Part shown: positions 1-8,966 of the stretch, piece after piece
How the letters are laid out: each line of letters starts with the position of its first letter
How positions within the stretch are numbered: the first letter of the stretch is position 1
DNA from: Agrobacterium tumefaciens
GTDB taxonomy: Bacteria; Pseudomonadota; Alphaproteobacteria; Rhizobiales; Rhizobiaceae
Direction: 5' to 3'
DNA: 59,487 nt
Assembly: GCF_000834635.1 (NCBI RefSeq)
Contig: NZ_JXQV01000016.1
Span: forward strand, 2,501 to 61,987
The notes under the pieces: model-generated
Told to the model about the DNA's origin: nothing
The model's database searches: none
The model's input: only the letters and a program-made list of their open reading frames with translations
Program-made: the position numbers and the translations under genes

Positions 1-99
1 CTAAAGGAGTATTTTCGGTTGATCGGCTTCGAATCTCTTCGAAAGCCAAAATTCGACTGCTCGCGCTATTATTCCTGCGTCGTGGCGACGTCATCGTTT

Positions 100-699
100 A
101 GTAATGCACGCGTCTGTCCGCTACCAAATGATGCGTTCACGACTGAAATGCCTCACGATCATATCGGTTGCCAGTCTCGGGTCAGCGCAACTGTTGGCGT
201 CCCGTGAAAGACGCGAAGGCACTCGCACATCATGCATCTTGAAAAGTAGTGACGTAATCGTTGGGCATTGTCCGACAGATCCTTCCCTGGGCCGAGCTAT
301 ATGGCCAAATACCTTCTTGAGCTGCCGGAAGCTTCAACCGTTCCTGTCATCGATCATGTATGTAGTGAAGCATTGTCCATGAGTGATTTTCGGCTCGTCG
401 CGCTTAACAATAACATTGCTGGTATCAAATTCGCCTTTGAAGAATGTGCGCCCGTATTTCGTTCCATTGTGCCCAGGGTTTTATGCCTAGCCTGTAATGT
501 CTTTCCCCCGAACTATCCCGCGATATCCACCGGGCTTTGAAAACAGGAAAATACGAGACCGCACGCAGCTTAATCGATGATATTGCTGGGAACAGACTTG
601 GGTCCAGTGCGGGTACCCGGCGTGGAAGCACTTAATGCTGACGAACGGTCCGAACTCAAGGAGATCATCGAGTGCGTGAGAGCCAGCTCACTTAGCTAG
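100..699 (+). pseudogene. Frameshifted remnant of a DapA/DHDPS-family aldolase or dehydratase gene
   Basis: No intact frame exists, but pieces in different forward frames line up in the order expected of a dihydrodipicolinate-synthase-family TIM barrel. They are RVSATVGV near 178, DAKALAHHA near 210, SDVIVGHCPTDP near 250, a stretch near 307-450 with PVIDHV and NNIAGIKFAFEE (resembling the family's NIvGiK lysine region), RDIHRALKTGKYETARSL from about 519, and a C-terminal tail GPVRVPGVEALNADERSEL from 601 to a TAG at 697-699. At least three frameshifts and several in-frame stops separate them. The 5' end is unclear and may begin before the window. The reading rests on recognising family motifs by eye, so the superfamily is better supported than the exact enzyme. 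Confidence 0.55.
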
Positions 700-854
700 C
701 TCGCATCAGTCATTGCCTAGAATCAGCCACATCTGGAGGGGACGAGAGCCGTCGTTTAAGAAATGTTGCGTCCCATGCATTTTTCGTCTTGCATCGCTAA
801 GCAAATCATTTATATGACGCACCAACGGAGCGCTTAGGCATCTCCCGATGGCGT

Positions 855-928
855 TGGGGAATAGTTCAACGGTAGAACGACGGACTCTGACTCCGTTAAT
901 CTTGGTTCGAATCCAGGTTCCCCAGCCA
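855..928 (+). tRNA. tRNA-Gln (anticodon CTG), CCA encoded
   Basis: A full cloverleaf can be folded. The acceptor stem is TGGGGAA (855-861) with TTCCCCA (918-924), discriminator G925 and encoded CCA 926-928. The D stem is GTTC/GAAC (864-867/875-878). The anticodon stem is ACGGA/TCCGT (880-884/892-896) with loop CTCTGAC, placing anticodon CTG at 887-889. The T stem is CTTGG/CCAGG around TTCGAAT. The anticodon reads CAG (glutamine). Confidence 0.96.
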
Positions 929-1308
929 ACTCTTTTCTCATGTATAAAACCAATAACCTGCGTTAGACGTGCTTCCTAGCGCGTCTGCATTCCAACGGTA
1001 ATCGCCGATAATTTGGGACTAGCCGGTTTGGTGGACAGCCTTTTCTTGATGTGTCAATTTTCACGCTTTGGAAACCTGTAGCACCCTCGTGCTGGCTCAG
1101 GCGTTTGCCTAAACCGTCCGAAAGAACTGAATTTGCTTTCCTGACTGTCGTGTGGCTGGTGACGAACAAGCTCGTTATCGCTTGGGCTGCCGAAGGGACG
1201 CGAAGAGCAATACGTCGATAGCTGCTCACAGTCAGAGGTGACGGTCAGGTTCACGTTTTGAGCGTGAACCCTCTCCACACAAATGCCAACAAATGAAGCT
1301 TGGGCCTT
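929..1308. other. Intergenic stretch without a convincing gene
   Basis: Only short, motif-free frames are present on either strand and none has a good ribosome-binding site. The one clear structure is a perfect 8-bp inverted repeat, GGTTCACG (1248-1255) and CGTGAACC (1263-1270), with a 7-nt loop. It lies just beyond the stop of the minus-strand gene to its right. It lacks a T-run, so it is at best a weak terminator. Confidence 0.5.
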
Positions 1309-3324
1309 CTATTCAGCCTTCGTCTGGATATCCACCTTATCGAGCAGGCCCATGGGATTTTCCGAGGCTGCAACTAGGTCAAGAAGGCCAAGGCCATTTG
1401 CGCCATTGGATTTGACGGTTACAGTCAGCGTTCCTGGCGAGCTGATGAATTTGAGCAATGCTTCGACAGTTGCTTGCAGTTTTGGCTGCTCAGCCGCGAC
1501 CCGTTGCAACATCATGCTGGACACAAATGTCAGGGCACCACGAACCTGATCCTCTGTCATTTCATTCTGCAGAGCATAAAGCTTGATTGCCTTCGCCATC
1601 ATGCCTTCATCCCTGATCACAAGTTCCATCTCGCGACCCGCGAGCCCGAACATGGCGGCCTGAGCGCGGCCAGTGTCGAACGTGAAGAACTCTTCCGTGA
1701 ACCCGCTGACCAAGCCGGAAAGATTGATACTGCCAAAATCCTGGCTACGGAGCGAGATTTCGCGAATGAGCAGGTTTTTGTTTGGCTCATCCCATCCGGC
1801 AGAGATGGCATAGGAAAAGGCGATAGCTTCAAGACCTAATTTACGCGCTTCAACGAAAACCTCCTCCGGCGAATCCGCGGGAATGGGAACAGAAAGCTCG
1901 TCCTGCCTGATGTCGATATCCGTTGGGATGCCATTATAGGGCTTCGTCAAGCCCATCTCGAAATTCTTCAGCTTGAACTGCACGCGCTCAGGCATCTCAG
2001 CTGTTGTTTCATTCGTCTTTTCTGGCGCTGCAACATCGACATTGATTCCAGCCAGGCGCATCCTGCCCAGCTCTGGAATCAAGCGCGTGAACGTCAACGC
2101 CTCGATCGGTCTGTCTTCAAGCCCGATAATCTCAGAAAGACCATCAATTGTGGCGCTCCAGTCAAAGCCTTTAAGGCTTGCCTCGCCCACTTCAAACGTG
2201 TCGTCACCACTTTTCAAGGACATGCCATTCAAGCCGAAGCTGACCTTACGGCCATCCATCTGCATATCCATACGATCAATGCCGACCATGACACGTTTGC
2301 TAGACAGCCCCTCGCTCTCGTTGGGCATATCTGCCTTAAAGCCCAGCAATTGCATGTTGCTCTTGCCAATCATGTCAAGGACAGACACAGCCTTGGCGAA
2401 AATTGCCTTCATTTCCTGTGGCGAAGGTTCAGCATTCGCATCGAGCGTCGTGAGTGTTTTCAGCGTGTCCAGAAGCGGCTCGGCCTGCATGCGGGCGGTA
2501 AACCCATCGCTGCGTATTTCATCATAGCTGAAACGACCTTCGCCCTCAGAGAACGAAATCTTTTGAACGGATACAGGGCCGTAGACAGGCTTTGCCTCCT
2601 TATCCTCAGGGCCCGCTTTTTCAGTGTAGAGCCTTGCCATGTAAGCCGCATCAAAGGCCTGACCAACGATGGCGCCGGTCGCGACGACCGTGCGCTTCTT
2701 CTGAACTTGGCCGGTACTATCAGGCAATTGCATCTGTATATCGTAGTCGGCAGCGTCGACGGTGTATTGAGCGATCCGTCCACCGGCGATGTCCGATAGC
2801 GCGACGTTTTTGTAAACGACCTTTTGTTCTGCACTGGCAATCGACTGTGTAACGGTCATCTCAGGCGTGAAGATACGAACCGCAGCAAATTGCTCGAGCC
2901 GCTTGGCAAGAGATTTGGCGCTGCCGTCGCTTGGTATGTCAGAGCGCAGGGCTTCCTCAAAGGCGGCGTTTTCGACGCGTGCATGCGCCATCGAAATCGT
3001 TCCTGTCGGCACATCGATATTGACGTCGCTGAACTCAAGCGCGCCGTCCAGAAAGCGAAATTTGGGACGCCCATCGATAGCCGCAATTTTCAGATTTTTG
3101 CCATCAGCAAAAGGCAATGTCACGTCGCGAACATGAACCTGTCCAAGAAAATCGACCTCCACGGAGCGGGCCGTTGCACCGCTGCGCGCCAGGAGCTCGC
3201 TGACCTTTGCCTCGTAATAGGTTTTGCCTCCGACGACACCGGCAACAAGAACCGCGATAATCGCTGCACTCGCCCATAATGCTGTACGTCGGCCATTGCC
3301 GGCTCCGGTGTTGACCTTGTCCAC
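1309..3324 (-). CDS. Membrane-anchored protein of unknown function (AsmA-like appearance)
   Basis: The product is about 671 aa. A GTG start at 3324 is preferred because GGAGAGG lies 9 nt upstream; the open frame runs about 60 codons further, but that extension has no membrane or signal character. A single hydrophobic helix (about residues 15-35, ending VLVAGVVGG) is followed by a long, mainly beta-like, polar region, as in inner-membrane proteins with a large periplasmic part. Repeated phrases on the pattern VDFLGQVHVRDVTLPF and FSDVNIDVP recall AsmA/DUF945-type proteins, but I cannot assign a family. It appears to be a single-gene unit. Confidence 0.7.
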   Translation of the reverse strand: MDKVNTGAGNGRRTALWASAAIIAVLVAGVVGGKTYYEAKVSELLARSGATARSVEVDFLGQVHVRDVTLPFADGKNLKIAAIDGRPKFRFLDGALEFSDVNIDVPTGTISMAHARVENAAFEEALRSDIPSDGSAKSLAKRLEQFAAVRIFTPEMTVTQSIASAEQKVVYKNVALSDIAGGRIAQYTVDAADYDIQMQLPDSTGQVQKKRTVVATGAIVGQAFDAAYMARLYTEKAGPEDKEAKPVYGPVSVQKISFSEGEGRFSYDEIRSDGFTARMQAEPLLDTLKTLTTLDANAEPSPQEMKAIFAKAVSVLDMIGKSNMQLLGFKADMPNESEGLSSKRVMVGIDRMDMQMDGRKVSFGLNGMSLKSGDDTFEVGEASLKGFDWSATIDGLSEIIGLEDRPIEALTFTRLIPELGRMRLAGINVDVAAPEKTNETTAEMPERVQFKLKNFEMGLTKPYNGIPTDIDIRQDELSVPIPADSPEEVFVEARKLGLEAIAFSYAISAGWDEPNKNLLIREISLRSQDFGSINLSGLVSGFTEEFFTFDTGRAQAAMFGLAGREMELVIRDEGMMAKAIKLYALQNEMTEDQVRGALTFVSSMMLQRVAAEQPKLQATVEALLKFISSPGTLTVTVKSNGANGLGLLDLVAASENPMGLLDKVDIQTKAE

Positions 3325-3547
3325 GAGCTTGACCCTCTCCGCGCAAACTGAATCTGTTCGCCTTCTAGCACGCCAAAGTTGGTTCGCAACTACTCCCTTG
3401 CGGGAAATGACAGCGTCCGTCACCGTGGCCGCACAGACGCCAGCAGGAGCGCTTGACTCCAAACTCAAATGGAACATAATGAGAACATAGGATGAAGTTG
3501 AGCCCTTCATCCATCATGTCAGTTGTCAATCAAGGGAGATCGGATCA

Positions 3548-3742
3548 TTGCGTCAAAGGGCAAATGAAGCGGATGTCGCAGACTACATACTGGATTGCCA
3601 TGACGGTGACGCTAAGTCTGCTATCAAGGCCATGCAGGACGAGATAGAGCACCTGCAACATCAGTTGAATCTTGCCGTTATCGCGATGGGACGAGGCAAT
3701 ACGGACGCGGGTGCTTTGAGCAAAAGAAATGGTGGTCGATAA
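3548..3742 (+). CDS. Small conserved-looking hypothetical protein, TTG start
   Basis: The 64-aa product begins at TTG with GGGAG about 9 nt upstream. It is acidic in its first half, with a helical heptad-like segment (AIKAMQDEIEHLQHQLNLAV) and a basic glycine-rich tail. There is no signal peptide, membrane segment or recognised domain. It is divergent from the large protein to its left and convergent with a second small gene on the minus strand. A helical adaptor or regulator is possible but unproven. Confidence 0.55.
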   Translation: MRQRANEADVADYILDCHDGDAKSAIKAMQDEIEHLQHQLNLAVIAMGRGNTDAGALSKRNGGR

Positions 3743-3764
3743 GATCGTCCACCCGTGCTTTTTG

Positions 3765-3932
3765 TCAGGCTTGGCGCTTTTTCTCGTTGCGCTCTGCCGC
3801 AAGTAACGTTTCCAAAAGCCTGTTCATTCCACCGTCATTGCACGGCACTTCCGTGACACGACTTTGTTTTATGGCCTGCCTTATCATGCCGTCGCTTAGA
3901 TAACGCGACAGTTGATGCGATTGCTCTGTCAT
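3765..3932 (-). CDS. 55-aa hypothetical protein
   Basis: An ATG at 3930-3932 is preceded by AGGGA about 9 nt upstream (minus strand) and the frame ends in TGA after 55 codons. The protein begins MTEQSHQLSRYLSDGMIRQA and ends with a charged helix (LLETLLAAERNEKKRQA). Codon use looks like its neighbours. It converges on the 64-aa gene, leaving about 20 nt between the stops. Its function is not recognisable. Confidence 0.5.
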   Translation of the reverse strand: MTEQSHQLSRYLSDGMIRQAIKQSRVTEVPCNDGGMNRLLETLLAAERNEKKRQA

Positions 3933-4256
3933 TGAGATATATCCCTGTTCCCCGCACCCGAAACTATAATCATCAATTTAGGTTCCGCTTATTCTAGGAA
4001 TTCATCAAATAAAGTGAATTCGTTTCCGCTGAGCCGCTGACCTGTCTACCGCGTGGTCCAATCAAAAAACCGGTCAATGGGCTAAGCACGACGGTCATGA
4101 CAACGCGATCCAAAGGCCCGAATAGGTAGTGTGCACCATACTCTCGTCATTGGGTGGACATATCCAACCCCTTCCCCCTATGGTTTGCAGGGGATGGCTG
4201 GCATCTTCCAGACCGCGAGGTCATCGAGGATATTTATTGCGATTTTGGTGTCGAAC

Positions 4257-5153
4257 ATGCGGTTGAACTCCGTCCAGGGTGTCGAGAAAAACGAAGACTT
4301 GAAAGCAAGCGAGGCGGGCAGTCGTGTTCCTTCGCGCAACGTCATCTTTGCTGACGGCATGCGCATCGCGGCTCCATCACATGGTGTGGAACGGATCGAG
4401 GCACGTTTCCACGGCAATGCGTTTTCGCCGCATCGGCACGACACTTATGCGCTCGGTTTGACGCTGCACGGCGTACAGACCTTTCGCTACCGCGGCAGCG
4501 ACCGATTCAGTAGCCCGGGAAATGTCATCGTGCTGCACCCGGACGAGCTACATGATGGTGCGGCTGGCACCGAAGATGGCTTGATCTATCGCATCATCTA
4601 TCTGCCGCCTGATCTGATCGGCGCTGTGGATGGCTATCGAAGTGCCATGCCATTCGTCGCCAACCCTGTTATCGCCGATGATGAGTTGCAGCAGGCGCTG
4701 GCAGAGATTCTTGCCGATCTTAGCGAAGAACCAAGTGACCTGATGATGGATGATGTCGTGATGCGGCTAGCATCGGGGCTTTCGCGCCACGCTGGTGCGC
4801 CACCCAAGACAATCGCCAAGTCTGCAAGGTCTGCCGTGCTGCTTGCCCGCGACTTCATAGAAAGCCACCGCAGCGAAACCGTACGTTCCGAAGCGCTGGA
4901 GGCGGCGTCTGGACTGGATCGTTACGAACTGGCCCGGCAGTTCCGCAGGTTGCTGGGGACCAGCCCGCATCGATATCTCATCATGCGCAAGCTGGAACTG
5001 GCGAAACGGTCTATGGCGGACGGGAAAGGTTTGGCTCAATCAGCGGCAGAGGCAGGCTTTGCTGACCAAGCCCATTTTACCCGCCATTTTCGAAAAACCT
5101 TCGGCATGACGCCGGGGCGATGGCTTTCCATGCGCGTGGCAAGCCAGTCCTAG
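4257..5153 (+). CDS. AraC-family transcriptional regulator with cupin-type sensor domain
   Basis: The N-terminal half carries an AraC-type ligand-binding cupin (FSPHRHDTYALGLTLHGVQTFRYRG, then PGNVIVLHPDELHDG). The C-terminal ~100 residues form the double helix-turn-helix, with the usual SAAEAGFADQAHFTRHFRK and FGMTPGRW signatures. The start is uncertain: the frame is open from 4131, ATG 4257 lacks a clear ribosome-binding site, and TTG 4299 or ATG 4360 would also leave both domains intact. The stop overlaps the stop of the convergent cupin gene by a few bases. The ligand is unknown. Confidence 0.85.
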   Translation: MRLNSVQGVEKNEDLKASEAGSRVPSRNVIFADGMRIAAPSHGVERIEARFHGNAFSPHRHDTYALGLTLHGVQTFRYRGSDRFSSPGNVIVLHPDELHDGAAGTEDGLIYRIIYLPPDLIGAVDGYRSAMPFVANPVIADDELQQALAEILADLSEEPSDLMMDDVVMRLASGLSRHAGAPPKTIAKSARSAVLLARDFIESHRSETVRSEALEAASGLDRYELARQFRRLLGTSPHRYLIMRKLELAKRSMADGKGLAQSAAEAGFADQAHFTRHFRKTFGMTPGRWLSMRVASQS

Positions 5154-5506
5154 AGACGGGGCTTGAGCGCTGGCGCCAGTCCGGAATCGCCCGAGTTCGG
5201 CTCCCCCTTCGGCTCTATCAGAAGCACCTTTACCTCTTTCTCAGCCCGTGGGCGGTGAACCACGCCCTTGGGCACGACGATCATTTCGCCAGCCTTCACG
5301 GTTCGAGATGGCTCCCCCTCGATGTCGAGTTCCATCTCTCCCTCCAACACGAGGAAAAAATCATCCGTCGTGTCATGTTTATGGAACGGGTATTCACCCT
5401 TGAAACGGACGACCATCACGTCGTTTTCATTATAGTCTGCAACCACATGCGGGTCCCAGTGCGTTGAGAACAGACCGAGTTTCTCATAAAGATTGATGGC
5501 TTTCAT
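5150..5506 (-). CDS. Single-domain cupin protein
   Basis: The 118-aa protein is one cupin barrel. Motif 1 is around FKGEYPFHKHDTTDDFFLVLEGEMELD (metal-ligand histidines HKH and the following glutamate), and motif 2 is GEMIVVPKGVVHRPRAEKEV (histidine ligand). AGGATACTGAA precedes the ATG. Such stand-alone cupins can be isomerases, dioxygenases or sensors, and nothing here narrows the reaction. It is convergent with, and overlaps by 4 nt, the AraC regulator, which may control it. Confidence 0.85.
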   Translation of the reverse strand: MKAINLYEKLGLFSTHWDPHVVADYNENDVMVVRFKGEYPFHKHDTTDDFFLVLEGEMELDIEGEPSRTVKAGEMIVVPKGVVHRPRAEKEVKVLLIEPKGEPNSGDSGLAPALKPRL

Positions 5507-5696
5507 TTCAGTATCCTATTTTGTGTTTCACTGCGGCCGCAAAGAAGACAAGTCTTCGGTCAAGGCCCGTCTACACACCGCTACACAAGGCATCGCGCCG
5601 GGTATTGAACGTTCGTGTAACGGGCGACCCGGATCGCGCATCAACATCACAACGATGCACGTTGACTTGAGAGCGCTAAATCACCATCTGTGCGGC

Positions 5697-6329
5697 ATGC
5701 CGAAGCGTGAAAAAAATGGTATAGAGCTGATCAGGACATGGACCTTGCCGGCCGCCGTAACGATGGGATCGGCTGTTCGCGCAAAGGGCGTTCTTCAGGA
5801 AATACAGGCAAGGCTGACTTCCAGCTTGAAAAAATCGATATCGCTGGAAGGCGTCGATCTGACACTCGCGATGGCGGCGGCTGAAAAGACTGCCTTCAAC
5901 GCAGCTGCAGCCGTTGCTGCGAGGGTGGTGACCGAGGCCGTCGCGATGCCTGTCATCCCTCGCGAAATCGAGGATATCTTGACCATCAAGACCAGCGAAC
6001 GCCATCGCTGGCTTGCCGATGGTCGTCTTCCAAGCGCTGGCACGCGCACCGTGAGACTGAACGGACGCGCCCGCCAGATCACATTCCACGTCTTCGACCC
6101 CAAGGTGGTGGACGACCTTCTCGACTGCGGCGCCGTGGAAGAGTGGCGGGTGGAGGATGCAGAGGCGAAAGCTGAAAAGCGGCAGCGGGCTGCCTATCAG
6201 GCCAAGCTGACCCGCTCCCTCAAAAAGAAAAATGAAAAACGTCCCGCGAAATCAAAAGAGAATCCCAAAGACACCGCCCCGAAGCTTGGCGGCTGGGACG
6301 AGTTCGACATCGACGGATTGCTTCGATGA
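5697..6329 (+). CDS. Hypothetical protein, about 210 aa
   Basis: The frame is open upstream, but ATG 5697 (MPKREKNGIELIRTW) is the first plausible start. The N-terminal half is alanine-rich and helical (EKTAFNAAAAVAARVVTEAV). The centre has a compact block with TSERHRWLADGRLPSAGTR and ITFHVFDPKVVDDLLD that looks like a conserved DNA- or peptide-binding fold. The tail is strongly basic (KKKNEKRPAKSKEN) and ends with GWDEFDIDGLLR. I do not recognise a family. No operon partner is evident. Confidence 0.6.
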   Translation: MPKREKNGIELIRTWTLPAAVTMGSAVRAKGVLQEIQARLTSSLKKSISLEGVDLTLAMAAAEKTAFNAAAAVAARVVTEAVAMPVIPREIEDILTIKTSERHRWLADGRLPSAGTRTVRLNGRARQITFHVFDPKVVDDLLDCGAVEEWRVEDAEAKAEKRQRAAYQAKLTRSLKKKNEKRPAKSKENPKDTAPKLGGWDEFDIDGLLR

Positions 6330-6579
6330 GCCGCCGCTGTAACTGTCCGTCTGCATTGTACAAAATGTGGCTAGTGCGGCCCGTGCACTTAATGACGTAA
6401 CGACGGTGCTGGGGCTGTTTCGCTGACACTCAAATCTGGAAAAAAGAGCGCGGCGAGCCAATGGTATCGGGCCGCTTTTTTCACAGACAAGGCCATGCCC
6501 AAACTCTGTCGATATTATTGTCTGTAAGAGGCTGTGTTGTATCCTTGCCGCCGTGAAGATCACTACCTATAAGGAGCGC

Positions 6580-7188
6580 ATGTCATCTGATTCAAAGATA
6601 TTCGTAGGGCTGCGGTCGCCCCGCAAAAAACCTGTTCCGCAAAGTGAACCCAATGGGCCGAAATGCCAGTGGGATGGCTGCGACAAGGGTGGCACGTTGC
6701 GTGCGCCCGTTGGCCGCGACGGTGAAGGCCTGTACCTGCTGTTTTGTACCGAGCACGTTCGGGAATATAACAAGGGTTATAATTTCTCGCCGAACCTCTC
6801 CGACCCCGTCACGGCGCGCTATCAGCGTGAAGCGGCAGAAGGCCGCCGCCAAACGGCCGGCGTTGGTGCGCCCAAGGCGACCGAAGTTCCACTCCCCCGC
6901 ACGGAGCGGTCCGGTTCCGCAAAGGCCATGAACGCCCGCAAGAGCGCTGCGGCCCGACAGGCGCAGACTGCGGATTTGCAGCGTCGCAAACTCAAAGTCC
7001 TTGAAGCCAAGGCGTTTGAGACGCTTGGTCTGCCGGAAGATGCAACGCCGGAGGAAATCAGGGCCCGCTATAAGCAGTGTCTCAAGATGCACCATCCGGA
7101 TGCAAACGACGGCGATCGCAACTCTGAGGACAAGCTTCGCGCCGCGATTGATGCGCACAAAATCCTCAAACTGAACGGTTTCTGTTAA
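6580..7188 (+). CDS. J-domain protein with N-terminal Cys/His zinc-ligand module
   Basis: ATG 6580 has an ideal AAGGAG 4 nt upstream. The 202-aa product begins with a small module holding C29, C34, C56 and H59 (C-x4-C ... C-x2-H), consistent with one zinc site. An alanine- and arginine-rich linker follows. The last ~60 residues form a J domain (FETLGLPEDATPEEIRARYKQ then MHHPDAND) with the invariant HPD that stimulates Hsp70 ATPase. It lacks the G/F and C-terminal domains of DnaJ, so it should be a specialised Hsp70 co-chaperone. A strong terminator follows. Confidence 0.85.
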   Translation: MSSDSKIFVGLRSPRKKPVPQSEPNGPKCQWDGCDKGGTLRAPVGRDGEGLYLLFCTEHVREYNKGYNFSPNLSDPVTARYQREAAEGRRQTAGVGAPKATEVPLPRTERSGSAKAMNARKSAAARQAQTADLQRRKLKVLEAKAFETLGLPEDATPEEIRARYKQCLKMHHPDANDGDRNSEDKLRAAIDAHKILKLNGFC

Positions 7189-7193
7189 AGGTG

Positions 7194-7219
7194 AGCCGCC
7201 AAACCGCTGGCGGCTTTTT
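7194..7219 (+). terminator. Rho-independent terminator after the J-domain gene
   Basis: A perfect stem AGCCGCCA/TGGCGGCT (7194-7201/7208-7215) with a 6-nt loop is followed by TTTTT. Confidence 0.9.
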
Positions 7220-7553
7220 CCAGCTGACTTGAAGCCGGCGCTGATCGTCTGGGCTCCGGGCGACACACTGCGCGTTGCGTGCGAAAAACAGTCCGCTCAA
7301 TCCGGTTTCGAGATCGGCAGCGCTGATGATCTTTGTCCGATCGACGAAGTCTTCCATTAAACCCCTCCATAACACCATCAGGTCGGCGTTCATCACCCGC
7401 ATCGAGAGCGGTAAGCGCGGTGCTGATCGTAGACCAGACGGGAGCGTCAGAACGCCACGTGTGATATTTTGGCACGCGGTAATTTGGCATGGGGTCACCC
7501 AGCACAAACAGGAGTAGAACGGAAATCAAGATCATGCCTTGATGGAGGTCAAA
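7220..7553. other. Leader region of the cytochrome bd operon
   Basis: About 330 nt separate the preceding terminator from the oxidase gene. No convincing protein is encoded. The stretch must hold the promoter of the oxidase operon, but I see no FNR-type TTGAT-N4-ATCAA box and cannot assign promoter elements with confidence. Confidence 0.4.
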
Positions 7554-8966
7554 TTGTTTGATGGTTTCAGTGCGGAGCTTCTGGCGCGCATTCAGTTTGC
7601 GTTTACAGTCTCATTCCACTTCATCTTCCCGGCCTTCTCAATTGGCACAGCGAGTTACCTCGCCGTTCTGAATGCGCTCTGGCTGTGGAAGCGCGATCCC
7701 GTTTACTTGAAGCTTTTCGAGTTCTGGAAACCAATATTTGCCATCACCTTCGGCATGGGCGTCGTCTCCGGTATCGTCATGAGCTACCAGTTCGGTACCA
7801 ACTGGGCCGTGTTTTCCGACAAGGTCGGACCGGTCATCGGGCCGCTCATGGGCTATGAAGTTCTGACCGCCTTTTTCCTCGAGGCCGGATTTCTGGGTAT
7901 CGCCTTGTTTGGGCGCAAACGTGTAGGCGATCGCCTTCACATGTTTGCCGTCGGCATGGTGGCGGTCGGCACTCTCATTTCCGCAACGTGGATATTGTCC
8001 GCCAACAGCTGGATGCAGACGCCTCAGGGCTTCACCATTGGTGAAAACGGACAATTCATGCCAGCCGACTGGTGGAAGATCATCTTCAACCCGTCATTTC
8101 CATATCGCCTCGTTCACACCGTGCTGGCCGCCTTTTTGACGACGGCTTTCGGGGTTGGCGCTGTCGGCGCCTATCACCTGTTGCGAGACAAGAGCAATCG
8201 GCAGGCACGCGTCATGTTTTCCATGGCCATGTGGATGGCAGCTCTCGTCACCCCCATCCAGATATTCGTCGGCGATCTGCACGGCATCAACACACTGGAA
8301 CATCAGCCAGCGAAAATCGCCGCGATGGAAGGGCATTACGAAACCCACAGTGGTGCACCGCTCATTCTCTTCGGAATTCCTGATGATGAGGCCGAAGTCA
8401 CCAAATACGCGCTTGAGATACCAAAGCTCGGCTCATTGATCCTCACCCATTCGCTGGACGGCGAGATCAAGGGTTTGAAAGAGTGGAATAAAAATGATCG
8501 CCCCAAGGCACTGATCCCCTTCATCACCTTCCGGGTCATGGTGGGGCTTGGAATGCTGATGCTCCTTGTCGGCCTCTGGTCGCTCTGGGCGCGGTGGAAA
8601 GACTGTCTTTATAACAATCGTCTGCTTCACAGAGCCTCCCTTCTCATGGGTCCATCAGGTTTCATCGCCGTGCTCGCAGGCTGGTACACGACGGAGGTGG
8701 GTCGCCAACCATACACGGTCTATGGCCTGTTGCGGACATCCGACAGCTTGTCGCCCATCGATGCACCGGCGGTTGGCGCATCGCTTCTTGCATTCATTAT
8801 CGTCTATTTCCTGGTGTTCGGTGCAGGCGTATTTTACCTGCTGCGACTGATGCGACGCACACCTGTGCTGGATGAGGATCACGAACTGGATCACGCCCCG
8901 ACCCGTACGGCCGGGATAACGCCCGGTCCCGCGCAGAGCCTTTCAGGAGGGCATCATGATGTTTGA
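7554..8966 (+). CDS. cydA: Cytochrome bd-type quinol oxidase subunit I (cyanide-insensitive CioA type)
   Basis: This is the catalytic inner-membrane subunit that oxidises ubiquinol and reduces oxygen at hemes b and d. TTG 7554 is preferred: it gives the family-typical N-terminus (FDGFSAELLARIQFAFTVSF) and has GGAGG 5 nt upstream. The frame also has an ATG at 7542 lying inside that ribosome-binding site. About nine membrane helices are visible. Landmarks are the N-terminal heme-ligand histidine (H22 region), GRQPYTVYG, and a short Q-loop between the membrane helices, which marks the CIO branch. The subunit II gene overlaps its end by 11 nt. Confidence 0.93.
   Translation: MFDGFSAELLARIQFAFTVSFHFIFPAFSIGTASYLAVLNALWLWKRDPVYLKLFEFWKPIFAITFGMGVVSGIVMSYQFGTNWAVFSDKVGPVIGPLMGYEVLTAFFLEAGFLGIALFGRKRVGDRLHMFAVGMVAVGTLISATWILSANSWMQTPQGFTIGENGQFMPADWWKIIFNPSFPYRLVHTVLAAFLTTAFGVGAVGAYHLLRDKSNRQARVMFSMAMWMAALVTPIQIFVGDLHGINTLEHQPAKIAAMEGHYETHSGAPLILFGIPDDEAEVTKYALEIPKLGSLILTHSLDGEIKGLKEWNKNDRPKALIPFITFRVMVGLGMLMLLVGLWSLWARWKDCLYNNRLLHRASLLMGPSGFIAVLAGWYTTEVGRQPYTVYGLLRTSDSLSPIDAPAVGASLLAFIIVYFLVFGAGVFYLLRLMRRTPVLDEDHELDHAPTRTAGITPGPAQSLSGGHHDV

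Noticed and set aside
855..928. tRNA-Gln as an integration (att) site
   Set aside because: No integrase gene and no repeat of the tRNA 3' end was seen in the window.
963..1229. Minus-strand frame of 88 codons next to the tRNA
   Set aside because: No ribosome-binding site, motif or coding character; could be debris of an old insertion, but no transposase signature is visible.
7166..7357. Minus-strand frame of 63 codons with GGAGGGG 4 nt before an ATG
   Set aside because: Despite the ribosome-binding site, it runs through a strong plus-strand terminator and into the end of the J-domain gene, and shows no motif; probably coincidental.
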